NCBI GenBank assembly: GCA_947466085.1
Contig: CANIEC010000004.1
Span: 1 to 64,000 of the forward strand
Source: Rhodospirillales bacterium
GTDB lineage: Bacteria > Pseudomonadota > Alphaproteobacteria > Reyranellales > Reyranellaceae
Reading direction: 5' to 3'
Length of the DNA stretch: 64,000 nucleotides
The first letter of the stretch is position 1, and each line of letters begins with the position of its first letter. The notes beneath the pieces are model-generated. The model was not told the DNA's origin, ran no database searches, and worked only from the letters and a program-made list of their open reading frames with translations. The translations under genes and the position numbers were made by a program. Below, piece after piece: positions 36,355-44,502 of the stretch.

Positions 36355-37395
36355 TTGAGCACACCTCCGGAAGCTGCCGGCCCGCGCGCGCACGTGGCAA
36401 AAGCCGCCCGCGCATGGGCCCAAATCCTCGCGCGCTATCGACAGCCCAGCAACAGCCGCAGCATTTTCGAGATCGCCGTCACGGTGGTGCCGCTGGTCGC
36501 GTTGTGGGCGCTGGCCTGGGCGACGCTCGACATCGGCTACTGGCTGGCCCTGCCGCTGGCCTTTGCGGCCGGCGCCTTCATGGTTCGGCTGTTCGCGATC
36601 CAGCACGATTGCGGGCACGGCGCCTTCTTCCGCCAGCGCTCGGTGAACGACTGGATCGGGCGCATTGCCAGCGTCCTCACGCTGACCCCTTACGAAGTGT
36701 GGCGCCGTACGCATGCGACCCATCATGCCAGCACCGGCAATCTCGACAAGCGCGGCCTCGGAGACGTCGACACGCTGACGGTCGAGGAATACCGCGCCCG
36801 CTCGATGTGGGGCCGGCTGCGCTATCGTCTCTATCGCCATCCGCTGGTCATGTTCGGTCTCGGACCGGCCTATCTATTCATCGTCCAGCATCGCCTTCCG
36901 ATCGGCTTGATGCGCGATGGCTGGCGGCCGTGGGTCAGTACGATGACGAACAACCTGGCGATCGTTCTGGTCGCCGGTCTGCTCATCTGGCTGGTCGGCA
37001 TCAAGGCTTTCCTGCTGATCCACCTTCCGGTGCTGCTGCTCTCCGCTTCGGTCGGCGTGTGGCTGTTCTTCGTCCAGCACCAGTTCGAGCACACGAAGTG
37101 GGACAACGATCCTGACTGGAACCTGCACGAGGCCGCCCTGCACGGCAGCTCCCACTATGATCTGCCGGCCTTCCTGCGCTGGTTTACCGCCAACATCGGC
37201 ATCCATCACGTCCATCATCTCAGCAGCCGCATTCCCTACTACCGGCTGCCTCATGTGCTGCGCGACCATCCCGAGCTTCGGGACGTCGGGCGCCTGACCC
37301 TGATCCAGAGTTTCCGTTGCGTGCGCCTGGTCCTGTGGGACGAGACGCAGCGTCGCCTCGTGTCCTTCCGCGAGGCGCGCACATTACGCGTCTGA
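36355..37395 (+). CDS. Fatty acid desaturase
   Basis: A 346-residue integral membrane di-iron desaturase. Three histidine boxes are present: HDCGH (about 83), HATHH (about 119) and HHVHH (about 282), with HQFEH between, and pairs of membrane segments before and after. The product inserts double bonds in lipid acyl chains, or oxidises a related lipid substrate. The start is TTG 36355, with AAGGAA nine bases upstream; no in-frame ATG lies near the start. The 3' end overlaps the adenylate cyclase end by 12 bases (convergent). Confidence 0.92.
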   Translation: MSTPPEAAGPRAHVAKAARAWAQILARYRQPSNSRSIFEIAVTVVPLVALWALAWATLDIGYWLALPLAFAAGAFMVRLFAIQHDCGHGAFFRQRSVNDWIGRIASVLTLTPYEVWRRTHATHHASTGNLDKRGLGDVDTLTVEEYRARSMWGRLRYRLYRHPLVMFGLGPAYLFIVQHRLPIGLMRDGWRPWVSTMTNNLAIVLVAGLLIWLVGIKAFLLIHLPVLLLSASVGVWLFFVQHQFEHTKWDNDPDWNLHEAALHGSSHYDLPAFLRWFTANIGIHHVHHLSSRIPYYRLPHVLRDHPELRDVGRLTLIQSFRCVRLVLWDETQRRLVSFREARTLRV

Positions 37396-39339
37396 GGGAC
37401 AGCTCTTCAGCAGATTGGCGGCCGCCGGATCGGCCGGCGCCAGTGTGAGACTTTCCTCGAAGTGGGTGCGCGCCGCCGCGATGTCATGGCGGAGCAGGGC
37501 CTCGACCCCGCGCAGCAACGGCTCGCGTGTCCTGAGCTTGGCCTCGCGCTCCGCCGACGGGTCGCGATCGAACACCTCGAACAGCACCACCGGTCGCGTC
37601 TTGCCCCTGACCACCACGACATCGAGTGGCCGGATCGCATAGGCAGCGGGATCCGCCAGCTGATCGTAGGTGTACTGCGAGATCAGCATATGGACCCGAT
37701 AGACCTTGGTGAGGCTCTCGATCCGGGAGGCAAGGTTGACGGCGTCGGAAATCACCGTGCCGTCCATGCGATGCTGCTCGCCGATCGTTCCCATCATCAG
37801 CGAGCCGGTGTTGAGTCCGGTCCCGATGGCCACCGGCGCCAGGCCCTTCGCCACGCGAGAGGCATTGAACGAGTCCAGGGCGTCCAGCATCGCAAGACCG
37901 GCCCGCACGCCGTCGTCAGCCGTTTCGAACAGGGCCATGATCGCGTCGCCGATATACTTGTCGATGAAGCCGCCATGGTCGCGGATCACCGGCCCCACAT
38001 GCTTGAGATAGGCGTTGATGAACGCGAAGTTCTCGTCCGGCGTCATCGTCTCCGACAGCGCCGTGAAGTTGCGGATATCGGAGAACATGACGGTCATGTG
38101 CTCGCGCTTGTTGTCGCCCAGCGCGACCGACACGATGTTCGGCTTGCCGATCTTGGCCAGGAAGGCCTGCGGCACGAACCGCTCGATCGCCAGGTTGGTT
38201 TCCCGGAGGTCGTTGATCCGCGACCGCACCGAATCCCGCATCGAAGAGAAGCTGCGGGCGAGATGCCCGATCTCGTCGCGCCGGTCGGTGTTGGCGATCG
38301 CGTGATCGAGGTCGCCGCCGGCGATGGCGCCGGCCTCGCCGCGCAGGTTCAGGATCGGATCGATGATCCCGCGCTGCAGCAGGCGCGAGGCGATCCAGTA
38401 GATCAGCGGCAAGGTGAGCGCGACCAGGACCATCGAACTCACGAACACGTGCACCACGGCCTCCCGCGCGAGCGCCAGGTCGTAGGTGACCTTGCGCACG
38501 ATCATCATCGGCCTTTCGTCGTTGATCGTGTCTGCCCTGTTGTAGCGGCTGTAGGTCGTGACGCGATGGCCGGAGGCGTCGGGCACCTGGAGGCGACCCT
38601 CTTTCAGGATCTCGGCGGCACGGATGGGATCGAGCTTCTCGCCAGGCCGGATCAGCGACCAGGTCCCCGAGTCGTTGACCAGGTACATGTCGACATCGGC
38701 CACATAGGCGCTCGACCTGACCGCATCGGAAAAATAGTCCTCGAAGAAATAACGGCTCATCCAGCCGAAGTCGCTCTGCTTCAGCGTCGTGCGCACCTCG
38801 GTGGAGGCCTCGATGAGGTAGTCCTTACCGGGCGGACCGTAGTAGGTGTAGGTCCGCAGGGTGCCCGTGACCGACGACAGGTCGATCCCGCCGCTCATCG
38901 CCTGGCCCTTGCCGAATACCGAATCGAGAAAGCCCGTGAAGGGCCCCTTCGGAAACACCAGGCCCCTGTCGGAGACGAGGTTGGTTTTGAAGACCTTGTG
39001 GTCGCGGTTGATGAAATAGATGTGCTCGACGCCGTACCGGGCCGAGAGTTCGTTCAGCTCGTCGACGGTCAGGTCGGCTGGATTGCGGCCGGTACTTTCA
39101 ACATCCGCCTCGATCCGGGGGAGCACCTTCGCCATGACCGCCGTGTTGCGCTCGTTCTCGCTGCGCAGCATCGTCTCGAAGACGTCGAAGCGCTGGCTGA
39201 GGCTGGCCTCGATGCGGTGCAGCTCCTCGTCCTGCAGCCTCGACACCAGATGGTACATGGCGAGCGAAGCGACGATCGTCGAGCCCAGGCTGACGGCGAC
39301 CAGGACCACGAGGAGGAACAGACCGACCTTGCGCTTCAT
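37384..39339 (-). CDS. Membrane class III adenylate/guanylate cyclase with HAMP domain
   Basis: A 651-residue protein: membrane helix (5-28), large periplasmic sensor (about 30-295, Cache-like), second helix (about 297-318), HAMP (about 320-375) and a class III cyclase domain (about 415-560). The catalytic blocks are MFSDIRNFTALSE (metal aspartate) and GGFIDKYIGDAIMALF (second aspartate), with NLASRIE (NxxxR) further on. It makes cAMP or cGMP in response to an external cue. The C-terminal 70 residues may hold TPR-like helices. Overlaps the desaturase end by 12 bases. Confidence 0.93.
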   Translation of the reverse strand: MKRKVGLFLLVVLVAVSLGSTIVASLAMYHLVSRLQDEELHRIEASLSQRFDVFETMLRSENERNTAVMAKVLPRIEADVESTGRNPADLTVDELNELSARYGVEHIYFINRDHKVFKTNLVSDRGLVFPKGPFTGFLDSVFGKGQAMSGGIDLSSVTGTLRTYTYYGPPGKDYLIEASTEVRTTLKQSDFGWMSRYFFEDYFSDAVRSSAYVADVDMYLVNDSGTWSLIRPGEKLDPIRAAEILKEGRLQVPDASGHRVTTYSRYNRADTINDERPMMIVRKVTYDLALAREAVVHVFVSSMVLVALTLPLIYWIASRLLQRGIIDPILNLRGEAGAIAGGDLDHAIANTDRRDEIGHLARSFSSMRDSVRSRINDLRETNLAIERFVPQAFLAKIGKPNIVSVALGDNKREHMTVMFSDIRNFTALSETMTPDENFAFINAYLKHVGPVIRDHGGFIDKYIGDAIMALFETADDGVRAGLAMLDALDSFNASRVAKGLAPVAIGTGLNTGSLMMGTIGEQHRMDGTVISDAVNLASRIESLTKVYRVHMLISQYTYDQLADPAAYAIRPLDVVVVRGKTRPVVLFEVFDRDPSAEREAKLRTREPLLRGVEALLRHDIAAARTHFEESLTLAPADPAAANLLKSCPSDA

Positions 39340-39362
39340 CGACGGGCCGGTCCTTCAGCCGA

Positions 39363-39986
39363 TCATGTGTTCTGCCACAGCCGCGTCGTGTAGGCGCCCT
39401 CGACATTGGCATCGATCTGCGCCGCGACGGCGTCGCTCTCGCCGATGCGCGGCGCGATGATCTTGCCGAACGAGATGCGGCCGGGCGCAGGCCACGCCTT
39501 CGGGTCCCACAGCTTGGCGCGCACGATCGAGCGGGCGCAGTGGAAGTAGCAATGCTTGATGCGGACGCGGGTCGCGAGCAGCGCCGGCTTGCCCAGCGAG
39601 CTGAGCGATGCCACGAGGTCGGGGTCGTCGTGGATCTCCGCCGTGCCGGAGATGCGCAGCGTCTCACCGGTCGCCGGTACCAGCGCGATGATGCCGATCT
39701 CTCCGGTATCGATGATGTTGTTCAGGCCGAAGGCCAGGTTGTTGCCGACCCGCTCGGGGATCAGCAGCGTCTTCGCATCCTCGACCCGGATGAACCCCGG
39801 CTCGTCGCCCTTGGGAGAGACTTCGACCGTCCCGTCCGCCGACGTGGTGCCAACCAGGGCGAACGGGCAACGCTTCAGGAACTCGATCGACTGCTCGTCC
39901 AGCGCGTCGAGGACCTTGACGCGGGTGGCCGGTCGCGGCTCGGCAATGATGCGCCGCAGGTCTTCCTTCGTGCTGATGCGAGCCAT
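39363..39986 (-). CDS. Pyridoxamine 5'-phosphate oxidase family FMN-binding protein
   Basis: A 207-residue split-barrel FMN protein. MSMEG-like family blocks: FALVGTTSADGTVEVSPKGD (about 42-61), LLIPERVGNNLAFGLNNI and the later LRISGTAEI. The length is that of the MSMEG/PPOX-related oxidases, but the reaction is not known. ATG at 39986 is preceded by GAGGGAGTTTGTCTC (plus-strand reverse), giving a usable ribosome site. It lies 22 bases upstream of the cyclase gene start on the same strand, so these two may be in one transcript. Confidence 0.9.
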   Translation of the reverse strand: MARISTKEDLRRIIAEPRPATRVKVLDALDEQSIEFLKRCPFALVGTTSADGTVEVSPKGDEPGFIRVEDAKTLLIPERVGNNLAFGLNNIIDTGEIGIIALVPATGETLRISGTAEIHDDPDLVASLSSLGKPALLATRVRIKHCYFHCARSIVRAKLWDPKAWPAPGRISFGKIIAPRIGESDAVAAQIDANVEGAYTTRLWQNT

Positions 39987-40078
39987 GAGACAAACTCCCT
40001 CGAGACGCGTGGTGCACCAACATCCGCCACTTGCGAACGACTTGCAACCTCGCCCGTGATGGGGGCTCTGCGGCGGCG

Positions 40079-41134
40079 TCAGGCGAAGTGCGGCGCCACC
40101 TCGAGCATGAAGCGCTGCATCTGCTCCTTCACCATCGCATGCGGCTTCTGCCCGTAGTTGAAGTACAGGATGACCTCGGCGACGCCGGCCGCCTCGACCT
40201 GCTTCAGGGTGTCGACGATGTGCTGCGGGCTGCCGCACAGGATCGACTTGTCGGTCAGCTTCTCCGGCCGCATGTCGCGCAGGATGTTCACGATCTCGAC
40301 GAAGTATTTGTAGGTCGGTGGCACCTTCTCGCCCGACGACGAGGGGAAGGCCGCGATCAGCGCATCCTGGAAATAGCGGACCAGGGCCTCCTTTCCGTAG
40401 CGCTCCTCCTCCGGCGTCGAGGCGATGTGCACGAAGTAGGAGCACATGGCCCGTCGCATCGGCCGCTTGAAGCCGGTCTCGCAGGTCTCGCGATAGACCC
40501 GCACCGCATCAGCCAGCGACCCGTAGACCATGGCCGCCGCGAACGGCGCATAGATCACGTTCCAGTCGTTCTTCGCCGCCAGCTCCATCGAGGGCCGCGA
40601 AAAGCAGGCCACATAGGGTCTGAGGGGGCTCTGCGCCGGCTTCGGGCGCACCTCGACGTCATTGAATTCGTAAAATCGGCCCTTGTGGGACCACGTGCCG
40701 GGCTCGGTCCAGGCGCGCCACACGATCTCCAGCCCCTCGGCGAACAGCTCGGCGGACTCATCGAAGGGCATCTGGAACGGATCGTATTCCTTCCGGTCGT
40801 AGCCGCGGCCGGCCGCGAAATCGACCCGACCGCCCGACAGGAGATCGAGCGTCGCCCATTCCTCGGCAACATGCAGCGGATGGTGGACCGGCAGCAGGGT
40901 CACGGCCGGCGCCAGCCGCAGCTTCGTCGTGGCGCCCGCCAGCTGCGCCAGCATCGCCAGCGGCGAGGCGTTGACGCCCAGCAGGTTGAAGTGATGCTCG
41001 CCGATCCAGGCCGAGTTCAGCCCGACCTTCTCGGCCCACAACGCCTCGGCATAGATGTCCTTGATGAAGGACTCGGCCGAGCGCGGGTTGTTCGGATACC
41101 GGTTATCCGACAGCGTGAAATAGCCGAATTGCAT
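40079..41134 (-). CDS. LLM-class flavin-dependent oxidoreductase (luciferase-like)
   Basis: A 351-residue alpha/beta-barrel flavin monooxygenase of the bacterial luciferase family: MQFGYFTLSDNRYPNN start, WIGEHHFNLLG, RLAPAVTLLPVHHPLHVAEEW, and GRVDFAAGRGYDRKEY. The ATG follows GGAGAAACGCC. It needs reduced flavin from a separate reductase. The GntR regulator is immediately upstream on the same strand (57 bases apart), and a flavin monooxygenase-like gene is divergent beyond it, so the three probably act on one substrate. Confidence 0.93.
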   Translation of the reverse strand: MQFGYFTLSDNRYPNNPRSAESFIKDIYAEALWAEKVGLNSAWIGEHHFNLLGVNASPLAMLAQLAGATTKLRLAPAVTLLPVHHPLHVAEEWATLDLLSGGRVDFAAGRGYDRKEYDPFQMPFDESAELFAEGLEIVWRAWTEPGTWSHKGRFYEFNDVEVRPKPAQSPLRPYVACFSRPSMELAAKNDWNVIYAPFAAAMVYGSLADAVRVYRETCETGFKRPMRRAMCSYFVHIASTPEEERYGKEALVRYFQDALIAAFPSSSGEKVPPTYKYFVEIVNILRDMRPEKLTDKSILCGSPQHIVDTLKQVEAAGVAEVILYFNYGQKPHAMVKEQMQRFMLEVAPHFA

Positions 41135-41191
41135 GGCGTTTCTCCGGACAGGATTTCATTCATTGCGATGAAGGGAATCTTCGCTGGGCCG

Positions 41192-41920
41192 CTATTGCTT
41201 CTCCGTTTGGGCGCGCCGCTCCAGCAGCTCGGCAACATGCCGACCCAGGCGAACCAGATAGCGCCGGGTCTCATGCTCCGCTGCCGGACCATCACCGGCG
41301 ACCACGGCCGAAACGAACGCGGCGTGCCCGGCCCTGACGAAGGACGGCAGATCGCGATGGCCGAAGGCCACCCGGATGAGGAAGTCGCTCTCGTCCCAGA
41401 ACGATTCCGCAATCTCGACACTGCGGGGCGAGCGGGCGAGTTCATGCAGAAGTTCATATCGCCGTCGGTTTCTCTGCCGCAGCTCCACGAACCGGGCGGC
41501 CGGTTCATCGGGCAGTCCCGCCGTGGAGGCCAGGGCGGCGCATCGACGCCCGAAATCCTCCGCTTCAACGGCCGATCGCCGCTCGGCGGCCAGGCGAGCG
41601 ATGACGCCCTCGGTCGCTCCGAAGAGCTCATAGAGGTCCTTCACCTCGGCGGCGACGGGGCGGACCACGCGGCAGCCGACCTGGGGCCGTATCTCGAGCA
41701 GGCCTTCGACTGTGAGACGGCGGATCGCGTCGGCAACCGGCGCGCGACTGATCGACAGGACGCGACCGACCCCCTCGGACGAGATCTGGTCACCGGGATC
41801 CAATCCCCCGCCGAGCAACAGGCCCTTCAAGTACGCGTACGCCAGATCGTGCAGCCGGGGAGCGCCCTGCCACAGCGCGTCGGGCGCGTCGGGGAGAAGC
41901 ACATTGAGAGAAATTCGCAT
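41192..41920 (-). CDS. GntR family transcriptional regulator (FCD type)
   Basis: A 242-residue DNA-binding repressor or activator. The winged helix-turn-helix spans about 20-90 (LKGLLLGGGLDPGDQIS and SRAPVADAIRRLTVEGLLEI). A helical FCD-type effector domain (about 95-230) starts LYELFGATEGVIARLA and binds an organic-acid or amino-acid ligand with a metal. It lies between the divergent monooxygenase gene and the co-directional LLM gene. An inverted repeat sits just upstream of its start and is the likely operator. Confidence 0.93.
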   Translation of the reverse strand: MRISLNVLLPDAPDALWQGAPRLHDLAYAYLKGLLLGGGLDPGDQISSEGVGRVLSISRAPVADAIRRLTVEGLLEIRPQVGCRVVRPVAAEVKDLYELFGATEGVIARLAAERRSAVEAEDFGRRCAALASTAGLPDEPAARFVELRQRNRRRYELLHELARSPRSVEIAESFWDESDFLIRVAFGHRDLPSFVRAGHAAFVSAVVAGDGPAAEHETRRYLVRLGRHVAELLERRAQTEKQ

Positions 41921-41925
41921 GGTCT

Positions 41926-41947
41926 ATATACTAACATACTAGTATAT
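41926..41947. promoter_or_regulatory. Candidate GntR operator, inverted repeat in divergent promoter
   Basis: ATATACTA (41926-41933) is an 8-bp inverted match of TAGTATAT (41940-41947), with six bases between. It begins 6 bases upstream of the gntR start codon and lies about 40 bases upstream of the divergent monooxygenase start, a natural site for autoregulation and control of both units. Confidence 0.6.
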
Positions 41948-41987
41948 TCAAGCATAACGAACACTCACCGGGTCTGTGGAGGACGCC

Positions 41988-43139
41988 ATGTACGACGCGG
42001 GCAACGCGCTGAAGATCGTGGACGCACTGAAGGACACCGAGGCCGAGTCGGAAGCCAACCGACAGCTCAGCTCTCGCGCGGTGGACCTGCTGCATCAGTC
42101 CGGAGTCACCCGCATCGTGGCCCCTGCCGCTTATGGCGGCTACGAACTGCCGGTCCGGGCCTTGGTGGAAGCCGAGCGGACGATCGCCCAGGGCAGCACG
42201 GCGGCCTCATGGGTCCTGATGGTGTGCGCCGCCCACACCTTCATCGCCGGCCGCCTGCCCTCCCAGGGCCAGGATGAAATCTTCGGCGGCCACCCGGGCA
42301 TGCTGATTCCGGGCGTGCCGTCGCTTCGCGGCACCTGCCAGCGCGCCGAGGGTGGCTACATCCTCAACGGCCGGTGGCCTTATGCCAGCGGGGCCGACCA
42401 CGGTGACTGGGTCCTGGTGGGCTGCAAGGGAATCCGCAACGAAGCCGGCGCCTCCTGCCCCTCCCTGATCGTGGTGATACCCAAGAAGGACGCCGTCATC
42501 GACGACACCTGGTTCACCCTCGGCATGCGCGGGACCGGTTCCAAGGACATCGTTCTCGATAACGTCTTCATTCCGGAGCGCTACGCGGTCCCCATGCTCG
42601 AGGCTCAGCAGGGCACCGTCCCGGGAATCGAAATCCCTCTCTATCGGCTTCCGATCCGCCCGACCCTGGCGACCATGCTGCTCGGCACGATCGTGGGAAT
42701 GGCCGAGCGTGGATTGCAGCTCTTCATCGACAAGACCCGCGGTCGACGCGACGTCTACACCGGCGCGATGAAGGCCGAAAACGCAGGGGTACAGCGGAGG
42801 GTCGCGGAGGCGAGCGTGGAGATCTCCTGCGCCTGGGCGCTGACGCGGCAGAACTGCGATCTTCTCGAGGAGGCGATGCTGCGCGATCCACCGATGCCCG
42901 CGGCGAAGCGGGCACAAATCCGCTGGAATGCGGCCTACGCCACCGAGCTGTGCCGGCGTGCCTGCAACAGGCTGTTCGAGGGTGCGGGTGCGGGTGCTGC
43001 CCATGACAGCCACGTCATGCAGGTCTTCTTTCGCGACATGAACACCGCGTCACATCACGCGATGCTGGATTTCGACGTGAACGTTGAAATCCAGGGCAAG
43101 AGCCTGCTGGGTGTGCACCTCGACGACGCCTGGGTGTGA
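41988..43139 (+). CDS. Flavin-dependent monooxygenase, acyl-CoA dehydrogenase-like (HsaA-type)
   Basis: A 383-residue protein of the acyl-CoA dehydrogenase superfamily, group-D two-component flavin monooxygenase type. Blocks: VAPAAYGGYELPVRALVEAE split as VAPAAYGGYELP and VRALVEAERTIA, followed by STAASWVLMVCAAHTF, then a C-terminal helical bundle with HHAMLDFDVN. Such proteins hydroxylate aromatics, sterols or desulfurisation substrates with reduced flavin. ATG 41988 is preferred because GGAGG lies 6 bases before it. It converges on the LysR gene with no gap. Confidence 0.85.
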   Translation: MYDAGNALKIVDALKDTEAESEANRQLSSRAVDLLHQSGVTRIVAPAAYGGYELPVRALVEAERTIAQGSTAASWVLMVCAAHTFIAGRLPSQGQDEIFGGHPGMLIPGVPSLRGTCQRAEGGYILNGRWPYASGADHGDWVLVGCKGIRNEAGASCPSLIVVIPKKDAVIDDTWFTLGMRGTGSKDIVLDNVFIPERYAVPMLEAQQGTVPGIEIPLYRLPIRPTLATMLLGTIVGMAERGLQLFIDKTRGRRDVYTGAMKAENAGVQRRVAEASVEISCAWALTRQNCDLLEEAMLRDPPMPAAKRAQIRWNAAYATELCRRACNRLFEGAGAGAAHDSHVMQVFFRDMNTASHHAMLDFDVNVEIQGKSLLGVHLDDAWV

Positions 43140-44042
43140 TCACCCCGCCTGTTGCGCCACTTCTGACAGGGAGACGATCCAGTCGCGGAACGCCTTGATC
43201 TTGCGCCGCCGGATCGCCTCGGGCGGATAGACGAGATAGTAGGCAAAGTCCGAGGAGCGCTTGAACTCGAAGGGCACGACCAGCCGGCCGGCCTTGAGGT
43301 CGGGCTCGACCAGCGGATTGCGCCCGACCGCCACCCCGAGCCCATCCATCGCCGCCTGATAGGCTGCTAACGGGAAGTCAAACGAGACGCCACGCGAGGC
43401 GTCGACGCCTTTCACGCCGGCGGCCGTCAGCCAGACCTGCCAGTCGTCCGGGAAGTTGCCGATATGCAGCAGCGTGAACCGCTTGAGGTCGGTCGGCTTC
43501 TTCAGGCCGTTCGGCCCCTTGAGCAACGAGGGCGCGCAAACCGGCATGACGTCCTCGGCAACCAGCCGCTCGGCCATCAGGTTCGGCCATTGGCCGCGGC
43601 CATAGCGGATGCCGATGTCGACATCCTCGCGCGAGAAATCGACCAGCCCGGTGCCGGTCGAGATGCGCACGTCGATCTCGGTGTTGGCGCGTTGAAAGCC
43701 GCCCAGCCGCGGCACCAGCCATTTCATGGCGAACGACGCGGTGGTCGTCACCGTGAGGTGGCCGCCCTTGTCCTTCTGCAGCAGCTTCTCGGTCGCCTCG
43801 TTCAGCTGGTCGAAGGCAGCACGCACCGAGGGGAGATAGGCCTGGCCGGCCTCGGAGAGCAGCAGAGAGCGATTGCGCCGCACGAACAATTTTAATCCGA
43901 GTCGCTGTTCCAGCCCGCGCACCTGGTGACTGATCGCGGCCTGCGTGACGCTCAATTCTTCCGCGGCATCGGTAAAGCTCATATGGCGCGCCGCTGCCTC
44001 GAAGGCGCGCAATCCATTGAGCGGCGGCAGGGATCGTTTCAT
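43140..44042 (-). CDS. LysR family transcriptional regulator (GcvA-like)
   Basis: A 300-residue regulator: N-terminal winged HTH (LNGLRAFEAAARHMSFTDAA, ELSVTQAAISHQVRGLE, about 5-42) and the type-2 periplasmic-like effector domain (90-295). The HTH and the block MKWLVPRLGGFQRANTEIDV fit the GcvA branch. Target and ligand unknown. It ends exactly where the monooxygenase ends (convergent) and is divergent from the DUF1127 gene, 116 bases apart. Confidence 0.94.
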   Translation of the reverse strand: MKRSLPPLNGLRAFEAAARHMSFTDAAEELSVTQAAISHQVRGLEQRLGLKLFVRRNRSLLLSEAGQAYLPSVRAAFDQLNEATEKLLQKDKGGHLTVTTTASFAMKWLVPRLGGFQRANTEIDVRISTGTGLVDFSREDVDIGIRYGRGQWPNLMAERLVAEDVMPVCAPSLLKGPNGLKKPTDLKRFTLLHIGNFPDDWQVWLTAAGVKGVDASRGVSFDFPLAAYQAAMDGLGVAVGRNPLVEPDLKAGRLVVPFEFKRSSDFAYYLVYPPEAIRRRKIKAFRDWIVSLSEVAQQAG

Positions 44043-44158
44043 CGTGCGTCCTTCACATGAGCTAAATTAATCAAAACAGGACAAAGGGTCGTTTGTAAAG
44101 GGGGGTTCCGGAGCGCACATCAGCCCCATCAGAACTCAACCCTTTCGAGAGAAGTCCC

Positions 44159-44362
44159 ATGGCCAACATATCGCTCCACTATTCCTCGCAGGCCCCGCTG
44201 GCCGGCACCTTCACCGCCTTCGGCCAGATCCTCGCCACCTGGCGCGAGCGGGCCAGGCAGCGCCGCGAGCTCGTCAACCTGGACTACCGGACGATGCGTG
44301 ATCTGGGCATCAGCCCGACCGACGTCCAGTTCGAGGCGAACAAGCCCTTCTGGCGCAGCTGA
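44159..44362 (+). CDS. DUF1127 (YjiS-like) small protein
   Basis: A 67-residue protein with the DUF1127 core in its second half: WRERARQRRELVNLDYRTM and DLGISPTDVQFEANKPFW. These small arginine-rich proteins in alphaproteobacteria affect phosphate, carbon and RNA metabolism; some bind RNA. The first 25 residues are specific to this protein. A stem-loop and a strong terminator follow. Promoter lies in the region shared with the LysR gene. Confidence 0.93.
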   Translation: MANISLHYSSQAPLAGTFTAFGQILATWRERARQRRELVNLDYRTMRDLGISPTDVQFEANKPFWRS

Positions 44363-44370
44363 CATCCGAA

Positions 44371-44419
44371 ACCGGAGGGGTCCCGTTCCTTACCCTGCGC
44401 GGGACCACCCCACTCCGGT
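44371..44419 (+). other. Structured 3' leader/UTR hairpin after DUF1127 gene
   Basis: ACCGGAG (44371-44377) pairs with CTCCGGT (44413-44419), and inside it GGTCCCG (44379-44385) pairs with CGGGACC (44400-44406), leaving a 14-base loop. This two-step stem-loop begins 8 bases after the DUF1127 stop and is followed 6 bases later by the terminator hairpin. It may be a 3' UTR structure or the 5' part of a short RNA. Confidence 0.6.
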
Positions 44420-44424
44420 GCCTG

Positions 44425-44466
44425 GCCGGCGGTCGCTCCAGCCTCCCTTGCGACCGCCGGCTTTTT
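44425..44466 (+). terminator. Rho-independent terminator after DUF1127
   Basis: A perfect 12-bp stem GCCGGCGGTCGC / GCGACCGCCGGC (44425-44436 with 44450-44461), 13-base loop, followed by TTTTTCTTTG. It ends the DUF1127 transcript before the TPR gene at 44503. Confidence 0.9.
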
Positions 44467-44502
44467 CTTTGCCATCCGGCACGGCTCTGCTAGAGCCGCC
44501 GC

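Noticed and set aside
37462-39393. 643-codon plus-strand frame over the adenylate cyclase
   Set aside because: Antisense shadow, rich in Asp/His/Arg; the opposite strand has complete HAMP and cyclase motifs.
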